A stretch of 64,000 nt of DNA from DASTFP01 sp963744345. GTDB lineage: Bacteria > Verrucomicrobiota > Verrucomicrobiia > Chthoniobacterales > Terrimicrobiaceae. How positions within the stretch are numbered: the first letter of the stretch is position 1; each line of letters opens with the position of its first letter. The position numbers and the translations under genes are program-made. The DNA is taken from NCBI GenBank assembly GCA_963744345.1, contig CAVUTD010000024.1:272011-336010 (forward strand). The letters run 5' to 3'. A model generated the notes under the pieces. The model was not told where the DNA came from. It ran no database searches and worked only from the letters and a program-made list of their open reading frames with translations. Of the stretch, positions 40,315 to 49,500 are shown piece after piece.

Positions 40315-40839
40315 CTACTTCGCTCGCTTGAAATTGAGATGGGGAACGAAGGGTCCCATCGTCGGATCCCCCTGAATAGGCTTCGTTGTAAAAATTATCA
40401 ATTCGTTCTCCGTCGGCATCACAAGGTTATCGGTCGCGTCGAGCCCATCCCATTGCGGGAACGTACAGCGCTCAATGTGAATGGTATAGGTCTTCGCCGT
40501 CTCGTTGACCTTGTACGTTCCGAAAAAGCAGTTCACTTGCCCGACGGGTGTCCGAGGACTAGTGCCCTCGGATTTTGGACGGTTGGCAGCCATTATCTGC
40601 CAAGAAAAGTTGCCATTTTCATCATACATAACGATCCCTTTGACACCAGGACCCCACGGGTAGTGCTTTACGCCGTCTTCGGTCAGGTCGTACACCGACT
40701 CCAATATCCAAGTGCCTACGATCAGTTCTTTAAGGGTCTTTTGCTGGCCGAATGCATCGCTGGGACGAAGGGCAATTCCGAGGCAGAGGACTGCGATAGT
40801 GGTCATAGTGAGTGTGGTATGCCGGTTCATTGTGTTCAT
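40315..40839 (-). CDS. Secreted lipocalin-like domain protein
   Basis: 174 aa, with AGGAG 5 bp before the ATG. A signal peptide (TMTTIAVLCLGIALRPSDAFG) is followed by a Lipocalin_5-like domain: LIVGTWILESVYDL, KGIVMYDENGNFSWQIM, FFGTYKVNETAKTYTIHIE and ELIIFTTKP. It is divergent from the ECF sigma gene across a 122 bp gap carrying two perfect palindromes. Function unknown; it may be a target of that sigma factor. Confidence 0.85.
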   Translation of the reverse strand: MNTMNRHTTLTMTTIAVLCLGIALRPSDAFGQQKTLKELIVGTWILESVYDLTEDGVKHYPWGPGVKGIVMYDENGNFSWQIMAANRPKSEGTSPRTPVGQVNCFFGTYKVNETAKTYTIHIERCTFPQWDGLDATDNLVMPTENELIIFTTKPIQGDPTMGPFVPHLNFKRAK

Positions 40840-40865
40840 TGTTTCTCCTGTGGGTTTACGATGGT

Positions 40866-40906
40866 CTACAGATCGATCTGCAGGACCCGAGTGTCAGCGC
40901 TGACGG
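40866..40906. promoter_or_regulatory. Palindromic operator-like element between lipocalin and sigma genes
   Basis: Two perfect 12-bp palindromes, CAGATCGATCTG (40869-40880) and GTCAGCGCTGAC (40893-40904), sit 12 bp apart in the divergent promoter region. A similar element lies at 50319-50358, where the first palindrome is CAAATCGATTTG and AGGAC and AGTGTCAG are conserved downstream. Confidence 0.5.
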
Positions 40907-40961
40907 AAAAAGTGAAAATTTTCTCTGATCCGCTAGTATTGACCATGCAGATGGGATCCCG

Positions 40962-41732
40962 ATGAGAGTGGGCGACAGCTCTGTGGGAGGCGGCGCGGGC
41001 CAATTTCACACGACGCGCTGGACGCTGGTGATGTCTTCCGCGCATGACCAGAGCCAGACGGGTCGAGCGGCCTTGGCCGCTCTCTGTCAGATCTATTGGT
41101 ATCCATTGTACGCCTTCGCTCGCCGGCGCGGATATTCACCCCCTGATGCCCAGGATCTAACTCAAGGGTTTTTCCTGCACATTCTGGAACATCGGGCGCT
41201 CAGCCGGGTTGATCGGCTTAAAGGCAAGTTCCGGTCATTCCTTCTAGCCTGCTTTCAAAACTATCTTTCGGTCGAGACGCAGCGAGCCCACAGGCTCAAG
41301 CGAGGGGGTCAGTACCACTTTATTTCCCTGGACCTGGAAACTGCAGAGCACCGTTATCGATACGAGCCAGCGGATTATTTAACGGCGGAGAAGATCTTCG
41401 AGGCCCGCTGGGCGTTTGCCCTGCTGGAGCACGCGATGAACGTCGTGCGTCAGGAGTACGTTGCCCGAGGAAAAGAATCAGTCTTTGACATCTTGCGGAC
41501 GTTCGTCGGGATCGCCGAGACAAAGCCTGAGGACTCATACGAAGAGGCGGCAAAAGCATTGGGCATTGGTGTTGGCACCGTGAAGACATTCATCTACCGC
41601 CTACGCAAGAGATACCTGGCCGTGGTGCGCGAGGAGGTCGCCCGCACCGTTTCAGATCCTGCGGAGATTCAGGCTGAAATTCGCGCGCTTTGCGATGCGC
41701 TGATCGCTGCCGAAGGACGGCTAAAGCCGTGA
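40962..41732 (+). CDS. ECF-type RNA polymerase sigma factor
   Basis: 256 aa. Region 2 is visible in FHTTRWTLVMSSAHD and IYWYPLYAFARRRGYSPPDAQDLTQGFF, and region 4 in EDSYEEAAKALGIGVGTVKTFIYRLRKRY. This long ECF variety is typical of Planctomycetes and Verrucomicrobia, where it is usually followed by a serine/threonine kinase gene. Here the stop overlaps a GTG start (GTGA) of a kinase remnant at 41729, so the ancestral operon was probably the same. Its own promoter lies in the palindromic gap upstream. Confidence 0.92.
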   Translation: MRVGDSSVGGGAGQFHTTRWTLVMSSAHDQSQTGRAALAALCQIYWYPLYAFARRRGYSPPDAQDLTQGFFLHILEHRALSRVDRLKGKFRSFLLACFQNYLSVETQRAHRLKRGGQYHFISLDLETAEHRYRYEPADYLTAEKIFEARWAFALLEHAMNVVRQEYVARGKESVFDILRTFVGIAETKPEDSYEEAAKALGIGVGTVKTFIYRLRKRYLAVVREEVARTVSDPAEIQAEIRALCDALIAAEGRLKP

Positions 41733-41887
41733 AAGGACGCTCCGGAAAATCTGAAAGTGAACCTGGTACACGGCGGCGATCGGTAGAGCAGGAAGCACGC
41801 GCGTGCCCAGTTTGCGGCTATGAATTGGTCCTAGACGAGCGCGGTAGACCGATCGAGCTGGGCCGCGGTGCCACGGGCATCACATAA
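41729..41887 (+). pseudogene. Remnant of the serine/threonine kinase partner of the sigma factor
   Basis: A 52-codon frame overlaps the sigma stop and reads SVEQEARACPVCGYELVLDE, then RGRPIELGRGATGIT, ending at TAA. It matches the zinc-ribbon start and the glycine-rich loop of the kinase at 43571-50086, with about 50 residues between them deleted and nothing after the loop. The following 270 bp hold no more kinase motifs. It is a stub, not a working kinase. Confidence 0.7.
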
Positions 41888-42163
41888 GCGGTGCTGCCTG
41901 ATTCCGGCTGACAGCTTCTACGAATCAAATTGGTAGATGAGCATGTGAGGGCCGAGAACAACCACGAGCTTGACGGAACCATGGCAACGTTGAACGAAAG
42001 CCCCTTTTCAAAAAACTCTTCGGGTCCAACCGACCCAACGCCGAGCTTCATCCCTCGGCTTTAGCGATGGTGCATTTTTTACTGACTTCTTGCCCCTTCC
42101 GTGAGACATCTCAACAGCAGGTGGTCAGACGACCGATCATCCCAACCCAGCGGGAAGAAAACA

Positions 42164-42725
42164 ATGAAAAGACGCTTAGTAGTTGCCCTTGCGGGATTGG
42201 CAATCAGCTTTGCTTTGCCGACTTACGCCCAACAAAAAGACCTGGCGGATCCACAGACAACCCAGAAGATCCTCGCAAGCTTTAAGGGGATTGAGGAGGC
42301 ACACAACAACAACGATGCCGCCGCTCTTGCCGCGTTTTACACGCGCGACGCGGTTTTTGTTACGCCAGGGGGGCCAATCATTGGTCGGCAAGCCATTGAG
42401 AAATGGTTTGCGGACCTTTACCAGTGGTGGCACCCCAAAAACTATAAAACCAAGGTCGGACGGGAATGCCTTTCACTTGATAGGTACGGCTGGCAACGAA
42501 GCGTGGGCAACCGGAGAATGGAGTGAGACTGGGCAAGGCAAGCACGGCGGACCTTTCAGAATCAAGGGCTATTGGCTATCCATTTATGTTCGTGAGGCCG
42601 ATGATTGGAAGATCCGGGTGTCGGCCTGGAACACTGCCCCGGACAGTGTCATACTCGTCGACAAGAGTTTTGCACCACAACCGGCCGCAACGCCATCCCC
42701 GACCGCCAGCCCTAGCGGTCAATAA
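42164..42725 (+). pseudogene. SnoaL/SgcJ-like secreted protein, tandem copy 1, one frame break
   Basis: A signal peptide (RRLVVALAGLAISFALPTYA) is followed by a SnoaL/DUF4440-like domain: ILASFKGIEEAHNNNDAAAL, FYTRDAVFVTPGGP, IGRQAIEKWFADLYQWW. Near 42455 an extra G relative to copy 2 shifts the frame; the other frame continues as LIGTAGNEAWATGEWSETG to 42725, ending PTASPSGQ. Copy 2 at 42876 is close throughout, so this is a tandem duplication. Proteins of this fold bind or isomerise small molecules; the role here is unknown. Confidence 0.8.
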
Positions 42726-42875
42726 ACTCGCAACGAAATTTTTCGACGACAAGTCACTAAGAGCATTGGGAGGCGTTTCTTTCTGCCAGAGGCGACACGG
42801 ATGTTACTGGACGCTCTGAGAAACCCCGTAGCAGGTCGTTAGGCACAGACCCATCGTAACCCCCGGTAGGAATCA

Positions 42876-43439
42876 ATGAAAAGACGCTTAGTAGTTCCCC
42901 TCGTCGTATTGGCAATCAGCTTTGCTTTGCCGACTTACGCCCAACAAAAAGACCTGGCGGATCCACAGACAACCCAGAAGATCCTCGCAATCGTTAAGGG
43001 GATTAATGAGGCACACAACAACAACGATGCCGCCGCTCGTGCCGCGTTTTACACGCGCGACGCGGTTTTTGTTCAGCCAGGGGGGCCAGCAATCACCGGT
43101 CGGCAAGCCATTGAGAAATGGTTTGCGGACGTGTACCAGTGGTGGCACCCCAAAAACAGCATCCACAAGGTCGACGGGAATGCCTTTCACTTGATGGGTA
43201 CGGCTGGCAACGAAGCGTGGGCAACCGGAGAATGGAGTGAGACTGGGCAAGGCAAGAACGGCGAACCTATCCCAATCAAGGGCTATTGGTGTATGATTTT
43301 TGTTCGTGAGAGCGATGATTGGAAGATCCGGGTGGCTTCCGGGAGCAGTACCCCGGACAGTGTCATACTCATGAACAAGAGCTTTGCACCACAACCGGCC
43401 GCAACGCCGTCCCCGACCGCCAGCCCTAGCACCCAATAA
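42876..43439 (+). CDS. SnoaL/SgcJ-like secreted protein, tandem copy 2
   Basis: 187 aa, intact. A signal peptide ending TYAQQ is followed by the cone-shaped SnoaL-like domain: ILAIVKGINEAHNNNDAAARAAFYTRDAVF, ITGRQAIEKWFADVYQWW, NAFHLMGTAGNEAWATGEW, DDWKIRVASGSSTPDSVIL. The C-terminal tail PAATPSPTASPS is low complexity. It arose by tandem duplication with the gene 150 bp upstream; differences are concentrated around the middle loop and residues near 130-155. Confidence 0.87.
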   Translation: MKRRLVVPLVVLAISFALPTYAQQKDLADPQTTQKILAIVKGINEAHNNNDAAARAAFYTRDAVFVQPGGPAITGRQAIEKWFADVYQWWHPKNSIHKVDGNAFHLMGTAGNEAWATGEWSETGQGKNGEPIPIKGYWCMIFVRESDDWKIRVASGSSTPDSVILMNKSFAPQPAATPSPTASPSTQ

Positions 43440-43482
43440 ACCCGGCGACACGGATCTGACCGGACGCTCTGTAGTGCCACAA

Positions 43483-43550
43483 ACCAGACAGGTGCGTGCT
43501 TCCTGCTGCGCGGATTCCCGGGGCTGTCCCGGGTTCCTCCACAGGTTCAC
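43483..43550 (-). pseudogene. Kinase N-terminal zinc-ribbon remnant
   Basis: The minus frame from 43550 reads ESAQQEARTCLVCGT, nearly identical to the start of the big kinase (VQQEARSCPVCGT), then loses similarity. It looks like a second stub of the same gene family, lying just beyond the 3' end of the kinase gene. Confidence 0.35.
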
Positions 43551-43570
43551 CGGATTCTGGATCCACGGCT

Positions 43571-46500
43571 TCAGCGTTCGGGTATCGCGTTCAGGACTTC
43601 TAGTCGAAGACGTTGAGCAGTTTGGTCCGTTGGGTCGGCGAGGAGCGCGTTATCGACGGCGGCCAGCGCGAGGCGGGGCTGGTGTTGCGCCAGTAGCATC
43701 TCGCCAGCGCGCCTGCAGACGGCGCTGCTTTTCGGGAGCCTGGCCAACCCGAATGAGCGAAGAAAGTCAGCGCGCTTGGGGTCAGTTTCAAACCCCGCGA
43801 GCGCGATATGCAGCAATGGGTGATTGGGAAGGAAAATTAAAGCGTTTCGAATCCATTCTTCGGTTACGTTTGAATTCGTCAAAAGTGCGTTGTCCATCCA
43901 CTCGGCAATTTTCACGCCGCTCGCCGGGAAGATCGTTCGATCACTTCCCGGACTGAAAAACCACCGGATGAAGCGCGCGCTTGGACCAGCGTCTTGTGCT
44001 AAATCCGTCAATTGCTTTGTCAACTTTGATCTTTGCTCTTCATTGACTGCGACAAGGGAGCCTTCGTCTGAAAATTCGAGTCCACTTGCGATAGCTGAGA
44101 GCGATTCGACTTGCTGCGGAGGTGAGTTGGCCATCGAAACGGAGGCGCCTATTTTCGATTTTTCGCCACTCGCTTCTTTCACCTGCTGAGCCAGCTCGAC
44201 GAGAGTAGCCGCATCCCAGAGGTTAGCGGTCTTGTCCGCGCTTACCGTCAGAATTCGAGTACCGTCTGAACTAAACCCTGCCCACGGGACCGCATCTTGA
44301 TGTTCAAAAGATGCGACCAGCTTGCCCGACACCGCATTCCAGAGTTTAGCCGTGTGCCCGCTTGCGGTCAGGATTCGAGCACCGTCAGGACTGAACGCCG
44401 CATGATAGAGACCATCTGGATGGTCAAAGGAACTGATCAGCTTGCCCGAGGCCGTATCCCAGAGCTTTGCGGTTTTGTCTTTGCTTGCCGTCAGGATCCG
44501 AGCACCGTCGCGACTGAACTCCGCTTGAAAGACTTCATCCTGATGGGCAAAGGAAGCGAGGAGCTTGCCTGAGGCCGCATCCCAGAGCTTGGCAGTGTGA
44601 TCCGCGCTCGCCGCCAGGACGCGAGCACTGTCCGGACTGAAGTGAAGTGCTGGCCGGCCCGCCTCCAGAAACGCCGTCCCTGACCAAGCCGGACCAAGGT
44701 CAAAGGAGGCGATGAGTTTGCCCGAGGCCGCATCCCAGAGCATGGCGGTGTTGTCGTTGTTCGCCGTGAGGATCCGAGTGCCGTCCGGACTAAACGCCCC
44801 ATACACACACCCTCCAGTTCTCGTCGTGCACGACCAGACATCGACAATCTCGGGACCGGCCGAGGAGGCGATAAGCTTGCCCGAGGCCGCATCCCAGAGC
44901 TTGGCGGTTACATACGTCCTCTGGTCGATAGTATTTGGAAGTGAATCTGTCCAGCACGCCGTGAGGATCCGAGCACCATCCGGACTGAACGTCGCGTGCC
45001 TGACATAATCCTGATGGGCTAAGGAGACGATGAGCTCGCCCGAGGCCGCATCCCAGAGCTTGGCGGTTTTGTCCGAGCTCGCCGTGAGAATCCGAGTGCC
45101 GTCCGGACTGAACGTAGCGTGGCTGACCTCATCCTGATGGTCAAAGGAGGCCATAAGCTTGCCCGAGGCCGCATCCCAAAGCCTGGCGCTGTGATCCGCG
45201 CTCGCAGTCAAGATCCGAGTACCGTCCGGGCTGAACGCTGCGTGAAAGAGCGGACCCAGATGTTCAAAGGAAGCGAGGAGCTTGCCCGAAGCCGTATCCC
45301 AGAGTTTGGCGCTATGATCCGTACTTGCCGTTAGAATCCGAGTGCCGTTCGCATTAAAGGCGGCGTTCTCGACGGTATCCTGATGGACAAGTGAGGATAC
45401 GGGTTTGCCCAAGGCGGCATCCCAAAGCTTGGCGGTCTTGTCTTTGCCTGCCGTCAGGATCCGGGTACCATCCGCGCTAAACGCCGCTCGTAAGACCTCA
45501 TCCTGATGTTCAAAGGAAACGATGAGCTTGCCTGAGGCGCCATCCCAGAGCTTGGCGGTTTTATCAGAGCTCGCCGTGAGAATCCGAGTGCCGTCCGGAC
45601 TGAACGCAGCGTGGCTGACCTCATCCTGATGGTCAAAGGAGGCCATAAGCTTGCCCGAGGCCGCATCCCAGAGCCTGGCGCTGTGATCCGCGCTCGCCGT
45701 CAAGATCCGAGTACCGTCCGGACTGAACGCCGCGTTCTTGACGCTACCCTGATGGTCAAAGGACGCGAGGAGCTTCCCCGAAGCCGCATCCCAGAGCTTG
45801 GCGGTCTTATCCCTGCTTGCGGTCAGAATCCTGGCACCGTCGGGGCTAAAGGCCCCGTGCGAGACCGCATCCTCATGATCAAAAGAGGCGATGAGCTTGC
45901 CTGAGGCCCCATCCCAGAGCTTGGCGGTTTTGTCTTTACTTGCCGTGAGAATTCGAGCGCCGTCCGCACTGAACACCGCGTCCTGAACTTCATCCTCGTG
46001 GTCAAAGGAGGCCATAGGCTTGCCCGAGCTCGCGTCCCACAACTTGGCGGTTTTGTCCGCGCTCGCCGTCAGGATCCGAGAACCGTCCGGACTGAATGCG
46101 GCGCGCACGATCCAATCCTGATGATCAAAGGAAGTGAGGGGCTTGCCTGAGATAGCATCCCAGAGCTTGGCGGTCATGTCCGCACTTGCTGTCAGGATCC
46201 GAGTGCCGTCGGGACTAAACACCGCCTGCAAGACGCGACTCTGATGGTCAAAGGAGGCGAGAAGCTTGCCCGAAGCCGCGTCCCAGAGCTTGGCAGTTTT
46301 GTCTCTGCTTGCGGTCAAGATGCGAGCACCGTCGGGACTAAACACGACATTCTCAACAGTATCCTTATGGGCAAAGGAAGCGATAGGCAACTGCAGTGCC
46401 TTTTCACGATGGACAATTAGCTCTTGGAAGAATCGTTCTGAAGCAACTGGATTTTCCGGGTCGAATTTGATCGCGCGCGCCAGAAGAGCGATGCCTTCTC

Positions 46501-49500
46501 GCCACTCTCCCAACTGGAACTGACGCTCGGCTTGGTTGAAGCTTGTCCAGCTCGCTTGCCGCAACTGGTCGCGGAGTTTCCCGGCGACTTCTGCTTCAGA
46601 TGCCAGGGCTTGCTTCGTGCGTGCTTCTTCCGCTCGGGCCAGCGCTGCGTTCTTCTCGGCGCTCTGACGTTGGCGCTCGGCCTGCAGCCATTGAAAGCCG
46701 GCTAGGATCGCTAAAATGCTGATCGCGGCCATCACCATGTAACGAATCCGCGCCTGTGCCCTTTTGCGCCGATTTCGTTCATCAGTGCTTGCGTAGACAT
46801 AATCAATTTGTTCCCGGCTGAGCGACGATCCAAAGTCCTTGACTAGCTTTTCACCCTCGGCCAGGTGAAGTCCCGCTTCGAGCAAATCATCGGTTTGTTT
46901 TCCGCGACTCAGCCAGAGCTTGAGGCTCGAATCCAAGCGATCGCGCATGCGCAGAAACTCGCGGTTTTCTTTAAGCCATGCTCTCAGGCGTTGCCATTCT
47001 CGAAGCAGCGCTTCGTGCGCGACGCTTACGGTGACCTCTCCTTGGGGATCGGTGTCCGCGACAAACAGCCGTTTTTCGATGAACAGATCAACAAAGCCTT
47101 TTGCGCCGGCCTTCTGATCCTGGTCGATGTTGCCTGAGGCAACGAAATCATGGTAAGGCACGGTCCGCCGGTTCGGCACTTCCTCTTCGCCTTGGCCCAA
47201 CGTGACCAGATGGCGCATCACCAGAGGAAAGGCGCTCTGATCATTCGGTCCCAAAGTGCTGAATACCGCTTCGGCGTGTTTGGCGAGCGCGCCTTTCAAT
47301 TCTCCTAGCTCGCGATAATCCGACCACCGGAGCAAGCCATCACCCCTGGTCCTCTGCTGATCGTAGAGTAACGACAGAACATGCTCGAGCAACGGCAACG
47401 ATTCCGGTGTGGCAGAGGAAGTCTCTCGCAGCGCGTCATCAAGGCGTTGACCCGTCTCCTGGTTCTGCTCGAAGTGCAGACCGGCTGCTTCGGCTGGTAA
47501 CCGGATCATGTTGGCGATCTCGGAAGGCGTGGGCGGCCGCAGGTCGAATATTCCGCTTGGCTTGCTGACCTCGATCAGATCTGGAAACTCCTGATACGAA
47601 GCGTAAAAGTCACTTCGCAAGGTCGCCAGGACAAAGACTCGGCCGCTCCGAACCAAACCAGCGAGCGTAGAGATATACTTCTGCCGAACCTCTGACGAAA
47701 AACCGCTCGTGAACAATTCTTCCAACTGGTCAACCACCAACGCCAAACGGGCCTTCGGTGGCTCGAGCCTCTCTCTCTGCTGTCGAAGCACCTCCGCGTC
47801 GTCCGATCTTCCCCAACTCCGGAGTTGGCGCTCTCGTTCCTCCAGGAAATGGCAACGCTGGATTTTCCATTCCCGTGCGGCGCAATCCAGCGCGTCCCGG
47901 ACGCGAAGAGCTACGCTTTCGGAGTGTTCCCTCAATTCCCTCGCCAAATCACGGATCGCGTCCAGTGACTCCGGGTTCGCCAAGTCCGGCAAGGCAGTAG
48001 GCTCCAGCAGCGCGGCCGCCAAGGGATCGAAGCAATCACCGCCGCTTCCACTGGCTCCGGGTCTGGTTACCAACCACCGCCAGAATCCGAGCCCTTCAAT
48101 CGTTTCGGGCTGCGTTAAGAGCGGAAGCACCCCTGCTCGCATCAGCGAGCTTTTTCCCGAGCCGCTCGCACCCACGACCAGCACAAAAGGCCGTTGCGCT
48201 CTGACTTGCCCTTCCAAGGCTTCCAACACTCCCCCGATGGCTCTTGTTCTACCGTGGAAGATAGGCGCGTGTTCGAAATCGAAGACATTCAGCCCGCGGA
48301 ACGGGCTGGATTTCCACCGGCGTACTTTCCTGCTCAAGACTTTCTGGCCGGTCTCCTGGTCTATCTGGCCCTCCAGAAAATCGCGGAACTCTCCCCGGAA
48401 GAGCTCTTCAAACTCCTGCAGGTTGCTATAGTTTTTGAACGTCCCGCCGCCGTTCCCGTCGCTGTTCGTCGTCCAATGCGCAAAGAACTCCTGGACAGAG
48501 TCCCAACGTCGACCAAAGGCTTCGCGCTCCTCTTTCGGTTCCAGCGGCGGCGTCGGGTTCGAACAGTTGTGGAAAAGCCGCAGCCGCGGCACAGCTCTGT
48601 TCCTCCCTGCCTGGTCCAATGCCCAGCCAATTTCGTAGTCCGTTCCTGAGGCAGGAGTACTCCCATCCGGCATCCTTAAGGTCGAGGACAATACGTTACC
48701 AAGGCGCGACCAGAGGATAGAAATCACTAGATCAAATTGCCCGGTGTTCGGGATCGTCCCTGGGTAGCCGTTTCCTGGTTTTTGATAGTCCAAAAAATAG
48801 GGACATAGAAGCAAAGGACTTTGATTATCCGGTTCGGGTTTCGGCCCGCCATTTTTCGACACACCATTTTCTTCCGCCAGACGTTGGAAGATCGAAGAGG
48901 AGTCACTCACCGGCAGGTTGCACTCCGCTGCAATTGAACGCATCACTCGTTCCGCCACATGGCGCTCCTTTTGGACGTCACCGGTCGAGGAGACAAAAAC
49001 GCGGATCGTCTTCATCATGGGACGCCCTGCGTCGACCGCATCTCTTACAGCCGGTATCACCTTTAAGAGTTCGGCCGGCGTCTGAAAACGGCGCGCCGGG
49101 TCCTTTGCGAGGAGGACTTCAAGTAGAACGACGAGCGGCTGTGGGATACCGTTGAGTTGTTCCACCGGCAAGGGCGCGTGCTGATGCTGATGCATCACCT
49201 CAACCGTGGAGCCCCGAAATGGCGCCCGACCGATTAGCATCTCCCAGAGCGTCACGCCCAGTGAGTACAGATCCGAACGGATGTCCACGGCCGCCCCCGC
49301 AAATTGCTCGGGACTGGCAAACTCTGGAGTCCCAGCAAAAACTCCGGGCATAGAAATCGTGGCCTCGGAAAGAGGTTCGCTCGCCGTCTTCGCCAGTCCC
49401 AAGTCGATGAGTTTCGCGGTGACGGCGCCTCCCTCCTCCAGGCTCACCATGATGTTGCTTGGTTTGATGTCCCGATGGACGAGTCGCTGCTTGTGAACCG

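Noticed and set aside
44190..46390. Regular repeats that could suggest a CRISPR or minisatellite array
   Set aside because: The repeats are in frame and encode WD40 units, with no spacer-like unique segments. No CRISPR array is present in the window.
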